Shown here: positions 19,859-29,173 of the stretch, piece by piece
Numbering within the stretch: position 1 is the first letter of the stretch
Layout of the letters: each line of letters opens with the position of its first letter
Assembly: GCF_003234115.2 (NCBI RefSeq)
Contig: NZ_CP126251.1
Span: forward strand, 1,612,001 to 1,676,000
DNA from: Curtobacterium sp. MCPF17_002
Lineage (GTDB): Bacteria > Actinomycetota > Actinomycetes > Actinomycetales > Microbacteriaceae
Length of the DNA stretch: 64,000 nucleotides
Direction: 5' to 3'
Made by a program: the position numbers and the translations under genes
The notes under the pieces: generated by a model
Told to the model about the DNA's origin: nothing
Database searches by the model: none
The model's input: only the letters and a program-made list of their open reading frames with translations

Positions 19859-20344
19859 TCAGGCGCGCTGCGGTTCTTCGTCGGTGATGTCGGCGACCGT
19901 CGCGCCGTACGCCGTGATGAGGTCATCGGCGTCGACGAAGGCGCTCGCGCCGTGTCGACCGGCACCGAGCGCGACACGGCGACCGGTGATGCGCTCGTCG
20001 GCGTAGACCGGCAGGTCGCCCGTCGCGCCGATCGGCGTGATCGTGCCGCGCTCGTAGCCGGAGGCCTCGAGCGCCGTGGCGGCGTCGGGCATCGACAGCT
20101 TGTTCACGCCGACGACGGTGCGGAGCTTCTTCCACGCGATGGCGCGACCGCCGGGCACCAGGGCGAGCAGGAAGCCGCCGTCGTGGCGCTTGACGACCAG
20201 GGTCTTGACGATGTCGCCCGGTTCGATCCCGAGCAGGGCAGCGGCCTCGTGCAGGGAGTCCGCCGCGGGCCGCTCGGTGACCTCGACCCGGAGGCCGCGG
20301 GCGGTCGCGTCGGCGTCGAACCTGGTGGTGGCGTCGGTCGTCAT
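19859..20344 (-). CDS. YbaK/EbsC family aminoacyl-tRNA deacylase
   Basis: A 161-aa protein with the YbaK fold signatures DIVKTLVVKR, FLLALVPGGRAI and LRTVVGVNKLSM. Relatives hydrolyse mischarged Cys- or Ala-tRNA(Pro); substrate here is unassigned. ATG 20344 was chosen because TAGCGT stands 7 nt upstream on the minus strand (20352-20357), giving a leaderless mRNA. It is convergent with the small Cys-pair gene and divergent from dusB. Confidence 0.88.
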   Translation of the reverse strand: MTTDATTRFDADATARGLRVEVTERPAADSLHEAAALLGIEPGDIVKTLVVKRHDGGFLLALVPGGRAIAWKKLRTVVGVNKLSMPDAATALEASGYERGTITPIGATGDLPVYADERITGRRVALGAGRHGASAFVDADDLITAYGATVADITDEEPQRA

Positions 20345-20391
20345 GGGGAGAACGCTACCGGCGAGCACCGACGTGGGAGAATGGGACAGGT

Positions 20392-21546
20392 ATGACGATC
20401 ACACAAGCCCCCCGGAAGCCCTTGCGCATCGGCCCCATCGAGGTCGACGTGCCGGTCGTGCTCGCGCCGATGGCGGGCATCACGAACATGGCGTACCGCC
20501 GGCTCTGCCGCGAGTACGGCGCCGGGCTGTACGTGTGCGAGATGATCACCTCGCGTGCGCTCGTCGAGCGGACCCCCGTGTCGATGCAGCTCATCCAGCA
20601 CCACGAGTCCGAGACCCCGCGGTCGATCCAGCTGTACGGGGTCGAGCCGAACACCGTCGCCGAGGCAGCGTCGATCCTGGTCGGCGAGGACCGCGCGGAC
20701 CACATCGACCTCAACTTCGGGTGCCCGGTGCCGAAGGTCACGCGGAAGGGCGGCGGAGCGGCACTGCCGTGGAAGCTCGAGCTCTTCCGCGAACTCGTCA
20801 CGAAGACCGTGCGCGCCGCCGGGGACGTCCCCGTCACGGTGAAGATGCGCAAGGGCATCGACAGCGACCACCTGACCTACCTCGACGCCGCCCGCATCGC
20901 GCGTGACGCCGGCGTCGCGGCCGTCTCGCTGCACGCCCGCACCGCGAACGAGCACTACTCCGGGCACGCCGACTGGTCGGCGATCGCCACCCTCAAGGAG
21001 ACCGTCACCGACATCCCGATCCTCGGCAACGGCGACATCTGGTCCGCGGCCGACGCCCTCCGCATGGTCGACGAGACCGGAGCCGACGGCGTCGTCGTCG
21101 GGCGCGGGTGCCTCGGCCGGCCGTGGCTGTTCGGCGACCTCGCGGCGGCGTTCCGCGGCGAGGGCCTCCGGTACATGCCGTCCCTCGGCGAAGTGGCCGA
21201 CGGGTTCCGCCGGCACGCCGAACTGCTCGTCGAGTTCTTCGGTTCGGAAGAGCACGGCTGCCGCGACATCCGGAAGCACGTGGCCTGGTACTTCAAGGGG
21301 TACCCGATCGGCAGCGACGTCCGGTCCGGGCTCGCGATGGTGTCGAGCCTGCAGGAGATCGACGACCTGCTCGCGCAGCTCGACCACGACGCACCGTACC
21401 CGGGCGCCGACGCCGAGGGGCCGCGCGGTCGTGCCGGTCACCCGAAGCGCACCGCCCTGCCCGACCGCTGGCTCGAGTCGCGCGACGTCGACGCTGCCTT
21501 CCGCCAGGTCCTCGCCGCCGCCGAGCTGCACCACAGCGGCGGATGA
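20392..21546 (+). CDS. dusB: tRNA dihydrouridine synthase
   Basis: A 384-aa FMN enzyme with VVLAPMAGITNMAYRRLC at the N-terminus, catalytic Cys in DLNFGCPVPKV, the flavin-binding VTVKMRKGI and ILGNGDIWS, and a C-terminal helical domain (GCRDIRKHVAWYFKG). It reduces uridines in tRNA D-loops. The overlap with dgt (ATGA) followed by dnaG is the usual actinobacterial order. Confidence 0.95.
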   Translation: MTITQAPRKPLRIGPIEVDVPVVLAPMAGITNMAYRRLCREYGAGLYVCEMITSRALVERTPVSMQLIQHHESETPRSIQLYGVEPNTVAEAASILVGEDRADHIDLNFGCPVPKVTRKGGGAALPWKLELFRELVTKTVRAAGDVPVTVKMRKGIDSDHLTYLDAARIARDAGVAAVSLHARTANEHYSGHADWSAIATLKETVTDIPILGNGDIWSAADALRMVDETGADGVVVGRGCLGRPWLFGDLAAAFRGEGLRYMPSLGEVADGFRRHAELLVEFFGSEEHGCRDIRKHVAWYFKGYPIGSDVRSGLAMVSSLQEIDDLLAQLDHDAPYPGADAEGPRGRAGHPKRTALPDRWLESRDVDAAFRQVLAAAELHHSGG

Positions 21547-22838
21547 GCGCCACGTCCTCGTACGGGCCCGCCGACGCCGAGCGCTGGCTGCCCGAGACGC
21601 ACGGCAACCGCCGGTCCGACTTCGCGCGCGACCGCGCCCGGCTGCTGCACTCCAGCGCACTCCGACGCCTCGCCGCGAAGACCCAGGTCCTCAGCCCGAC
21701 GACGGGGCTCGACTTCGCGCGGAACCGTCTGACGCACTCGCTCGAGGTCGCGCAGGTCGGCCGTGAGCTCGCCGACCAGCTCGGGCTCGACCCCGACGTG
21801 GTGGACACCGCCTGCCTCGCGCACGACATCGGGCACCCGCCGTTCGGGCACAACGGCGAGACGGCCGTGAACGCCTGGGCCACGGGCATCGGCGGGTTCG
21901 AGGGGAACGCGCAGACGCTCCGGCTCCTCACCCGGCTCGAGCCGAAGGTCTACGGGCCGCGCTCCGGCGCGACCGGCGACCGTCCGTACGGGCTCAACCT
22001 GACCCGAGCATCGTTGGACGCCAGCTGCAAGTACCCGTGGCCGGCCGCGCAGGGCGTGTCCGAGGCATCGTCCGGCCGCACCAAGTTCGGCTTCTACGAC
22101 GACGACCACGACGCCTTCGAGTGGCTGCGCGCGGGTGCTCCCCGTCGCCAGCGCTGCATCGAAGCGCAGGTGATGGACCTCTCCGACGACATCGCGTACT
22201 CCGTGCACGACTTCGAGGACGCCGTCGTCGCGGGCTTCATCGACGTCGCGGCGCTGGGTGATCGTGTCGGCGAGAACGACATCGTGTCGGCGATGCACGC
22301 CTGGGTCGGGTCGGACCTCAGTCGTGACGAACTGCTCGAGGCGTTCGACCGGCTGCGGTCGCTGCCGCTGTGGATGACGTCCTACGACGGCTCCCGGCAG
22401 GACGCGGCACGGCTGAAGAACCTCACCTCGCAGCTCATCGGGCGCTTCGCGCGCACGGCGACCACCGCGACGCGCGAGTCTTACGCGTCCGGGTCCCTCG
22501 TCCGGTTCGCGGCCTCGGTCGTGACGCCGCCGGAGATCATCGGGGAGATCGCCGTGCTCAAGGGGATCGTCGCGGCGTTCGTCATGACGCACGGCGACCG
22601 GCAGCCCGTGTACGAGGAACAACGTCGGATCCTGACCGAACTGCTCGACGCACTCGCGGCGAGCGGCAGCGCCGACCTCGAGCCGGGGTTCGCCGCTGAC
22701 TGGCGTGCCGCGAGCGATGACGACGGTCGGCTGCGTGCCGTGGTGGACCAGGTCGCGAGCCTCACCGACCAGGGGGCGCTCGCCTGGCACAAGCGGCTCG
22801 TCGTCGGCGAGCACGAGGCCGTCCACATCCCCGTCTGA
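21543..22838 (+). CDS. dgt: Deoxyguanosinetriphosphate triphosphohydrolase-like protein
   Basis: A 431-aa HD-domain phosphohydrolase. The metal motif is CLAHDIGHPPFGHNGE, with HD near residue 96, preceded by FARNRLTHSLEVAQVGR. The family cleaves dNTPs to deoxynucleosides and triphosphate and tunes dNTP pools. Lengths and motifs match the dGTPase-like type-2 group. It is translationally coupled to dusB. Confidence 0.94.
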   Translation: MSATSSYGPADAERWLPETHGNRRSDFARDRARLLHSSALRRLAAKTQVLSPTTGLDFARNRLTHSLEVAQVGRELADQLGLDPDVVDTACLAHDIGHPPFGHNGETAVNAWATGIGGFEGNAQTLRLLTRLEPKVYGPRSGATGDRPYGLNLTRASLDASCKYPWPAAQGVSEASSGRTKFGFYDDDHDAFEWLRAGAPRRQRCIEAQVMDLSDDIAYSVHDFEDAVVAGFIDVAALGDRVGENDIVSAMHAWVGSDLSRDELLEAFDRLRSLPLWMTSYDGSRQDAARLKNLTSQLIGRFARTATTATRESYASGSLVRFAASVVTPPEIIGEIAVLKGIVAAFVMTHGDRQPVYEEQRRILTELLDALAASGSADLEPGFAADWRAASDDDGRLRAVVDQVASLTDQGALAWHKRLVVGEHEAVHIPV

Positions 22839-22885
22839 CCGGGCGCACCCACGCCGCTCGGTCGGGGGGTGTCACTCGCACGAAC

Positions 22886-22897
22886 TAGGATCGAGAC
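22886..22897 (+). promoter_or_regulatory. dnaG leaderless promoter
   Basis: TAGGAT (22886-22891) and CGAGAC lead directly into GTG 22898. No Shine-Dalgarno sequence is present, so dnaG has its own transcription start at or next to its start codon, within the dusB-dgt-dnaG block. Confidence 0.6.
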
Positions 22898-24826
22898 GTG
22901 GCTGGCAGGATCGCGCGGAACGACATCGACGAGGTCCGCGCGCGCGTCAACATCGCTGACGTCGTCGGCGACTACGTCACCCTGAAGTCCGCCGGGGTCG
23001 GTTCGCTCAAGGGCCTCTGCCCCTTCCACGACGAGCGATCACCGTCGTTCCACGTGCGTCCACAGGTCGGTCGGTACCACTGCTTCGGCTGCGGCGAGGA
23101 CGGCGACGTCTTCGAGTTCGTCATCAAGCAGGACCACACCACCTTCCAGGAAGCCGTCGAGCGGATGGCCGCCAAGATCGGCTTCACGCTCCACTACGAC
23201 GAGGGCGACGGTCCCCGCACCGACTACAACACGCGTGCGCGTCTCATCGCCGCGAACGAGGCGGCGCAGCAGTTCTACGTCGCGCAGCTCACCACGGCCG
23301 CAGCCGAGCCGGCCCGCCACTTCCTGGGGGAGCGCGGCTTCGACCCCTCGGCGGCGCAGCACTTCGGCGTCGGGTTCGCCCCGAAGTCGTACGACGCGCT
23401 GAAGGACCACCTGCGGGGGCGCGGCTTCACGATCGAGGAGATCATCTCGGCCGGCCTCGTCAGCCAGGGCGACCGCTCGCCGTACGACCGGTTCCGCGGC
23501 CGCCTGATGTGGCCGATCCGCGACGTGACCGGGGCGACGATCGGGTTCGGCGCGCGCCGGCTGCTCGACGACGACAAGGGCCCGAAGTACCTCAACACGC
23601 CGGAGACCCCGATCTACCACAAGAGCCAGGTGCTCTACGGGCTCGACCTCGCCCGACGCGACATCTCGAAGCAGAAGCAGGTCGTGATCGTCGAGGGCTA
23701 CACCGACGTGATGGCGTGCCACCTCGCCGGCATCACCACCGCCGTGGCCACGTGCGGCACGTCGTTCGGCGTCGACCACATCAAGGTGCTGCGCCCGATG
23801 CTCGGCGACTCGGCCGGCGCCCACCTCTCGCAGCTCGGGAACATCGTCTTCACGTTCGACCCGGACGAGGCCGGACAGCGCGCCGCCTCCCGCGCCTTCG
23901 CCGAGGAGAGCCGGTTCGCGTCCCAGACCTACGTCGCCGTCGCACCCGAGGGACTCGACCCGTGCGACCTCCGGCTGGCCCGCGGTGACTCCGCCGTCAC
24001 GCGTCTGATCGAGACGAAGCGCCCGATGTTCGAGTTCATGATCCGGCGCCGGTTGGCCACGCACGACATCGAGACGGCCGAGGGACGCGTCGCCGGGCTC
24101 CGCGATGCTGCTCCCGTCGTCGCCGGGATCCGTGACCGCACGCTGGCGACGGCGTACACGCGAGAGACCGCGAAGTGGCTCGGCATGGACATCCCCGAGG
24201 TCCGTCGTGCCGTCGAGAACGCCCGGCAGCGCGCGGGCGCCGCCGGGCCACGGCAGGACGACCACCGGACCGCGCACGCCGCGTCCGGCTCCGGCTCCGG
24301 CTCCGGCGGCGACACGGCGGCTCTGCCGGACGAACCGATCGCCGGACTCCGTCTCCTGCCGAACGACCCCATCACGCGGATGGAACGCGACGCCGTGATG
24401 GCGATGGTGCAGCAGCCCGGGCACGTCGGAGCGCCGTTGCTCGGACTCGCCGCATCGGCGACGTTCTCGGCGCCGATGCTCTCGGTCGTGCGGGACGCCG
24501 TCGTGGCGAACGTCGATGCCGTCGGTTCGGTGGACTGGCTCGACCGGCTGCTGCAGGACGTGCCGGCTCCGTTCCGCGGCCTCGTGCAGGAACTCGCACT
24601 CGCACCGATCCCGGCCCGCACCGACGAAGCCCTCGCGCTCTACGCGCGGAGCATCGTCGTCGCGCTGGTGGAGCGGGACCTGCTCGCGCGGAAGGCGTCG
24701 CTCCTCGGGCAGTTGCAGCGCGCGGACCCGAACGACCAGGCCGACCGGCGGGCCGAGATCCAACGGCAGCTCGTCGAGATCGACGCCCAGCGGATGCGGC
24801 TGCGCGCCGACACCGAGGCCTCCTAG
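22898..24826 (+). CDS. dnaG: DNA primase DnaG
   Basis: A 642-aa primase. The zinc finger has CPFHDERSPSFHV...CFGCGEDGD near residues 40-67. The catalytic core has FGARRL and Toprim VIVEGYTDVMACHLAG. A linker with a Ser-Gly repeat (24288-24307 in DNA) leads to the C-terminal helicase-interaction domain. It makes RNA primers at the fork. It starts leaderless. No rpoD follows here; instead a repeat-rich spacer and a transporter operon. Confidence 0.96.
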   Translation: MAGRIARNDIDEVRARVNIADVVGDYVTLKSAGVGSLKGLCPFHDERSPSFHVRPQVGRYHCFGCGEDGDVFEFVIKQDHTTFQEAVERMAAKIGFTLHYDEGDGPRTDYNTRARLIAANEAAQQFYVAQLTTAAAEPARHFLGERGFDPSAAQHFGVGFAPKSYDALKDHLRGRGFTIEEIISAGLVSQGDRSPYDRFRGRLMWPIRDVTGATIGFGARRLLDDDKGPKYLNTPETPIYHKSQVLYGLDLARRDISKQKQVVIVEGYTDVMACHLAGITTAVATCGTSFGVDHIKVLRPMLGDSAGAHLSQLGNIVFTFDPDEAGQRAASRAFAEESRFASQTYVAVAPEGLDPCDLRLARGDSAVTRLIETKRPMFEFMIRRRLATHDIETAEGRVAGLRDAAPVVAGIRDRTLATAYTRETAKWLGMDIPEVRRAVENARQRAGAAGPRQDDHRTAHAASGSGSGSGGDTAALPDEPIAGLRLLPNDPITRMERDAVMAMVQQPGHVGAPLLGLAASATFSAPMLSVVRDAVVANVDAVGSVDWLDRLLQDVPAPFRGLVQELALAPIPARTDEALALYARSIVVALVERDLLARKASLLGQLQRADPNDQADRRAEIQRQLVEIDAQRMRLRADTEAS

Positions 24827-24918
24827 CCCGTTCCGTGCCCACGTGCGCGCTCCCGCGCACCCGCCCGCGGCCGCGTGCACGTGCCCTCGCACCCGCCCGC
24901 GCCCGCGCAAGCGCCGCT

Positions 24919-24974
24919 GAGATCGCACTTCGGCGGCCTCGGCCGAAGTCGATGCCCGCGAAAGTGCGATCTCG
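24919..24974. repeat. Palindromic repeat, copy 1
   Basis: Outer arms GAGATCGCACTT and AAGTGCGATCTC are perfect 12-bp complements. Inside lies a second stem CTTCGGC/GCCGAAG, and CCCGCGAAA precedes the right arm. It could act as a bidirectional transcription stop or REP-like element. Confidence 0.8.
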
Positions 24975-25050
24975 GCACCGGCCGTGCCGCGCTGGTCGAT
25001 TGCGACGAGGCCGCACGACGTGCCCGCGCCTGCGCCCGCGCCCGTTCCGC

Positions 25051-25138
25051 CGAGATCGCACTTCGGCGGCCTCGGCCGACGTCGATGCGCGCGAAAGTGC
25101 GATCTCGGCACCGGCCGTGCGCGCGAAAGTGCGATCTC
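25051..25138. repeat. Palindromic repeat, copy 2 plus half copy
   Basis: Copy 2 has the same arms as copy 1 with GCGCGAAA before the right arm. It is followed by CACCGGCCGTGC and then a further right arm GCGCGAAAGTGCGATCTC (25121-25138), as if a third copy had been cut. Another right-arm half copy lies near 15475. Confidence 0.8.
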
Positions 25139-25233
25139 GCGCCACCGAACGCACAGGTTGCACGACGCAACATTCGTGCGCGACGCGCCGCTCACCACCG
25201 CACGGATTGTGCGCCACGCGACGCACTCCTGCA

Positions 25234-25294
25234 TTACAGCGGTGTAAACAAATCGCTCTGAGTTCGTTGCATTCCGTGACAGGGTGATAGCAAT
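25234..25294 (+). promoter_or_regulatory. Operator-like palindrome and promoter region of transporter operon
   Basis: TTACAGCGGTGTAA (25234-25247) is a perfect 5-bp inverted repeat with a 4-nt spacer in an A/T-richer island, a likely regulator site. TTGCAT (25267-25272) with TAGCAA (25288-25293) is a possible -35/-10 pair. The leader of about 75 nt then carries GAGAGG before the binding-protein ATG. Confidence 0.4.
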
Positions 25295-25373
25295 GAGCGT
25301 TCCTGGCCGGGCACACAGACGTACCACCCGCCGGCCGGGGCCCTTGCATTCATCACCAAGAGAGGCATCGGAC

Positions 25374-27008
25374 ATGGCATCCGTGTTCAAGAAGCGCACA
25401 GCCAAGTGGGGCAAGCGCACCATCGCGCTCGGCGCCGGCGCAGCAGCAACGGCGCTGGTGCTGACCGGCTGCGCGGGCGGCGGCAGCGGCGGCTCCGACG
25501 ACCTGAACGGCCTGATCATCGGCACGACCGACAAGATCACGTCGCTCGACCCGGCGGGCTCCTACGACAACGGCTCCTTCGCCGTGCAGAACCAGGTCTT
25601 CCCCTTCCTGCTGAACACCCCGACGGGCAGCCCGGACGTCAAGCCGGACATCGCCACGAAGGCGGAGTTCACCGACCCGACGACGTACACGGTCACCCTC
25701 AAGAAGGGTCTCGAGTTCGCGAACGGCAACAAGCTCACCTCGAGCGACGTGAAGTTCTCGTTCGACCGCGACCTGAAGATCAAGAACGACAACGGCCCGT
25801 GGTCGCTGCTCGCGAACCTCAAGAGCATCGACACCCCGGACGCCACCACCGTCGTCTTCCACCTCGACCACGCCGACCAGACCTGGCCGCAGGTGCTCTC
25901 GAGCCCCGCCGGCCCGATCGTCGACGAGGACGTCTTCTCGGCGACCAAGCTGACGAGCGCCGCGGACATCGTGAAGGGCAACGCGTTCGCGGGCCAGTAC
26001 ACGATCAAGTCCTACAAGGAGAACGACCTCATCGCGTACGAGGCGAACCCCAAGTACGACGGCGTGCTCGACAAGGCGAAGACCAAGGACGTCACCGCCC
26101 AGTACTTCACCAAGGAAACCGACCTCAAGCTCGCCGTCCAGAAGGGCGACGTCGACGTGGCGTACCGCTCCCTGACGCCGACGGACATCACCTCGCTCCG
26201 CAAGGACAAGGACCTCCAGGTCATCGACGGCCCCGGCGGCGAGATCCGCTACGTGGTCTTCAACTTCAAGACCCAGCCCTTCGGCACCGGCCAGAGCGGC
26301 GCCGACGCGTCGAAGGCCCTCGCGGTCCGCAAGGCGGTGGCCGACGTCGTCGACCGTGCCGCCCTGGCGAAGGAGGTCTACAACGACACCTACACGCCGG
26401 TCTACTCGATGGTGCCGGACGGACTGACCGGTGCGGCGACGCCGTTCAAGTCGCTCTACGGCGACGGCCAGGGTGCCCCGGACCTCGACAAGGCGAAGAA
26501 GACCCTGTCGGACGCGGGAGTCAGCGGCAAGATCGAGCTGAACATCCAGTACTCGCCGGACCACTACGGTTCGGCCTCGGACGACGAGTACGCACTGCTG
26601 AAGTCGCAGCTCGAGTCGTCGGGCCTGTTCACCGTCAACATCCAGTCGACGGTCTACACGACCTACGCCGTGGACCGCACGAAGGACGCGTACCCGGAGT
26701 ACCAGCTCGGCTGGTTCCCGGACTTCTCGGACGCCGACAACTACCTCTCGCCGTTCTTCACGAAGGACAACTTCGTGCAGAACCACTACGACGACCCGAC
26801 CCTGCAGGGTCTGATCGCCGACGAGCAGGAAGAGTCCGACGAGTCCAAGCGCGCCGACCTCATCGAGCAGGCCCAGCAGCGTCAGGCCGAGCAGATCTCG
26901 ACCCTGCCGCTCCTGCAGGGCAAGTCGGTCGCGGTGGCCGGCAAGGACGTCAAGGGCGTCGAGCTCGACGCTTCGTTCAAGTTCCGCTACGGGACGATCA
27001 GCAAGTAA
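25374..27008 (+). CDS. ABC transporter substrate-binding lipoprotein (SBP family 5)
   Basis: A 544-aa peptide/nickel-type (DppA/OppA) binding protein. An n-region KKRTAKWGKR precedes a hydrophobic stretch and lipobox LTGC with Cys33. The mature part has the family 5 features TYTVTLKKGLEFANG and AKKTLSDAGV. It binds a ligand outside the membrane for the two following permeases. ATG 25374 has GAGAGG 8 nt upstream; an earlier in-frame ATG would give an implausible Arg-rich extension. The ligand is unknown, and peptides are only the family default. Confidence 0.93.
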   Translation: MASVFKKRTAKWGKRTIALGAGAAATALVLTGCAGGGSGGSDDLNGLIIGTTDKITSLDPAGSYDNGSFAVQNQVFPFLLNTPTGSPDVKPDIATKAEFTDPTTYTVTLKKGLEFANGNKLTSSDVKFSFDRDLKIKNDNGPWSLLANLKSIDTPDATTVVFHLDHADQTWPQVLSSPAGPIVDEDVFSATKLTSAADIVKGNAFAGQYTIKSYKENDLIAYEANPKYDGVLDKAKTKDVTAQYFTKETDLKLAVQKGDVDVAYRSLTPTDITSLRKDKDLQVIDGPGGEIRYVVFNFKTQPFGTGQSGADASKALAVRKAVADVVDRAALAKEVYNDTYTPVYSMVPDGLTGAATPFKSLYGDGQGAPDLDKAKKTLSDAGVSGKIELNIQYSPDHYGSASDDEYALLKSQLESSGLFTVNIQSTVYTTYAVDRTKDAYPEYQLGWFPDFSDADNYLSPFFTKDNFVQNHYDDPTLQGLIADEQEESDESKRADLIEQAQQRQAEQISTLPLLQGKSVAVAGKDVKGVELDASFKFRYGTISK

Positions 27009-27019
27009 CCAGTCGCACG

Positions 27020-27052
27020 ACAGGGGGCGCTCCCACGAGGGGCGCCCCTTGT
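27020..27052 (+). terminator. Attenuator hairpin between binding protein and permease genes
   Basis: ACAGGGGGCGC and GCGCCCCTTGT face each other around TCCCACGAGGG (27020-27052). This gives a GC-rich stem with a few wobbles between the binding-protein stop and the permease start. Such hairpins usually stabilise the upstream mRNA and lower downstream expression. Confidence 0.6.
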
Positions 27053-27080
27053 CCGCGTCACGCGAAAGGCACCCCACCCC

Positions 27081-28175
27081 GTGACCCTCACGAACCCCGA
27101 GGCGATCGACACGGAGCCCACGAAGCCGCAGGCACAGCGACGTGCCAGCGGCGGCGGCGGACTCGGTCGGTACGTCCTCGTCCGCTTCCTCCTCATCTTC
27201 CCGACGATCTTCATCCTGGTGACGCTCGTGTTCTTCCTGATGCGCGTCATCGGGAACCCGATCACCGCCTCGGTCGGCGGTCGTCTCACCCCGTCCCAGC
27301 TGCAGGAACGCCTGCACGCGGCGGGCTACGACCGTCCCGTCATCGTGCAGTACATCGAGTACCTCGGACAGATCGTCCGCGGTGACTTCGGATCGTCGGT
27401 GACCGACAACCGTCCGGTGACCGAGATCATCCTGCAGTACGGCGGCGCCACCGCGGAGCTCGTGTTCTACGCGCTCGTCGTGGCCCTGGTGCTCGGCATC
27501 CCGCTCGGCATGCTCGCCGCGTACATGCGCGACAAGTGGCCGGACGTCCTGCTCCGTGCGCTCGCGATCCTGACGTACGCCACCCCGGTGTTCTTCGGCG
27601 GTCTGCTGCTCAAGCTCGTCTTCTCGGTCTGGCTCGGGTGGCTCCCGCTCGGCGACCGGGCCTCGACGCGCGCCCAGCTGATCCTCGACCGGATCGAGAA
27701 CCCGACCGGGATCTACATCATCGACGCGCTCCGGACCGGCAACGCGCAGATCATCGGCGACGTGCTGTCGCACGCGGTCCTGCCCGCGCTGACGCTCGGT
27801 CTGCTCACCGCCGGCATCTTCCTGCGGCTGGTGCGCGCCAACATGATCGGTTCGCTCGGTTCCGAGTACGTCGACGCGGCACGCTCGCGCGGCGTCCGGG
27901 AGGCGCGGCTCGTCCGGACGCACGCGTTCCGTCCGGCGCTGGTCCCGATCATCACCGTGATGGGCCTGCAGATCGCCATGCTGCTGGGTGGGTCGGTGCT
28001 CACCGAGACCACCTTCGGGTGGCGCGGGCTCGGTTTCGAACTCAACCAGTACCTGTCGGCCCGCGACTTCGTCGCGGTCCAGGGCATCGTCGCGATCCTC
28101 GCGGTCATCGTCGCGGTGACGAACTTCGTCGTCGACGTCGTCGCCGCGCTCATCGACCCGAGAGTGAGGTTCTAG
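27081..28175 (+). CDS. ABC transporter permease (DppB/OppB type)
   Basis: A 364-aa inner-membrane permease with about six helices. After a cytoplasmic N-tail rich in Lys/Arg it has VLVRFLLIFPTIFILVTLVF, and it carries the EAA-type loop EYVDAARSRGVREARLVRTHAF that contacts the ATPase. GTG is preceded by AAAGG. It pairs with the next permease. Confidence 0.93.
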   Translation: MTLTNPEAIDTEPTKPQAQRRASGGGGLGRYVLVRFLLIFPTIFILVTLVFFLMRVIGNPITASVGGRLTPSQLQERLHAAGYDRPVIVQYIEYLGQIVRGDFGSSVTDNRPVTEIILQYGGATAELVFYALVVALVLGIPLGMLAAYMRDKWPDVLLRALAILTYATPVFFGGLLLKLVFSVWLGWLPLGDRASTRAQLILDRIENPTGIYIIDALRTGNAQIIGDVLSHAVLPALTLGLLTAGIFLRLVRANMIGSLGSEYVDAARSRGVREARLVRTHAFRPALVPIITVMGLQIAMLLGGSVLTETTFGWRGLGFELNQYLSARDFVAVQGIVAILAVIVAVTNFVVDVVAALIDPRVRF

Positions 28176-28177
28176 AG

Positions 28178-29173
28178 ATGGCTGACACCTCCCTCGTCGA
28201 CCGCCACGAGCCGCTCTGGAAGCGTCTCCCCGTGGTGGTCCAACTCCGCCGGAGCACCGGCTGGCAGCGCGCCATGCTCATCACGGGCGTGGTCATCTGC
28301 GCCCTGTACATCATCGTCGCAGTCGCCGCGCCGCTCATCGCCCCGTACGGCTTCGGCCAGCTGCAGGGTGCGGACGGCGTCAGTTTCCCGCGCACCGGCG
28401 AGCCGAGCGCCACGCACATCTGGGGCACGACCGTCGGTGGGTTCGACGTGTTCAGCCGTGTCGTCTACGGCGCGCGTACCGCGGTCCTCGTGGTCGTCGT
28501 GGCCGTCGTCGTGTCGATCATCATCGGCGTCCTGCTCGGCATGGTCTCCGGGTACCTCGGCGGCTGGCTCGACCGGGTCCTCGTCGTGGTCGCGGACGCG
28601 ATCTACGCCTTCCCGTCGCTGCTGCTCGCGATCGTCGTCTCGATCGTCGTCTCGGGCGGCAACTCGAGCTACTCGGGTGGCATCATCGCCGCGGCCATCT
28701 CGATCACCGTCGTGTACGTCCCGCAGTACTTCCGGGTCGTCCGCGCCGAGGCGGTGCGCCTGAAGAACGAGGCGTTCGTCGAGTCCGCGCGGGTGCTCGG
28801 CACGAACCCGTGGCGCATCATGACGCGGCACGTGCTCCGGAACTCGACGCGCTCCCTGCCGCTGATCCTGACGCTCAACGCGAGCGACGCGATCCTGACC
28901 CTGGCGGGCCTCGGCTTCCTCGGGTTCGGCATCGGCCCGACGAGCGGCGCGGAGTGGGGCTACGACCTCAGCCGTGCGCTGTCCGACGTGGCGTCGGGCG
29001 TCTGGTGGACCGGTGTCTTCCCGGGTGTCGCGATCGTGGTGCTCGTCCTCGGCGTCACGTTCATCGGCGAGAGCCTCAACGACATCTCCGATCCTCGTCT
29101 GCGTGCGCGCCGACGGCTCAAGCAGCTGGTGTCCCGCAAGCAGGCCAGCAGCACGGAAGGGGCGACCGCATGA
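28178..29173 (+). CDS. ABC transporter permease (DppC/OppC type)
   Basis: A 331-aa permease. An N-terminal TM segment is followed by a short periplasmic domain with HIWGTTVGGFDVFSRVVYGAR, the OppC_N/BPD family pattern. The EAA loop reads EAFVESARVLGTNPWRIMTRHVL. ATG comes 2 nt after the stop of the partner permease and overlaps the ATPase gene at its end. Confidence 0.93.
   Translation: MADTSLVDRHEPLWKRLPVVVQLRRSTGWQRAMLITGVVICALYIIVAVAAPLIAPYGFGQLQGADGVSFPRTGEPSATHIWGTTVGGFDVFSRVVYGARTAVLVVVVAVVVSIIIGVLLGMVSGYLGGWLDRVLVVVADAIYAFPSLLLAIVVSIVVSGGNSSYSGGIIAAAISITVVYVPQYFRVVRAEAVRLKNEAFVESARVLGTNPWRIMTRHVLRNSTRSLPLILTLNASDAILTLAGLGFLGFGIGPTSGAEWGYDLSRALSDVASGVWWTGVFPGVAIVVLVLGVTFIGESLNDISDPRLRARRRLKQLVSRKQASSTEGATA

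Larger units (their letters stand above)
24827..25373. other. 547-nt gene-free region after dnaG
   Basis: No protein gene is supported. In order it holds C/G-rich GCACCCGCCCGCG-type repeats (about 24855-24912), palindromic element 1 (24919-24974), palindromic element 2 (25051-25109), a half copy (25120-25138), a GTTGCACGACGCAAC-containing stretch (about 25157-25171), a TTACA-N4-TGTAA palindrome and a promoter-like region for the binding-protein gene. Confidence 0.85.

Noticed and set aside
24827..25373. Small coding regions or a CRISPR array in the repeat-rich spacer
   Set aside because: Repeats are two palindromes and a half copy, without regular spacing or unique spacers, and no cas genes are nearby. 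Open frames there are Arg/Ala-rich composition artefacts.
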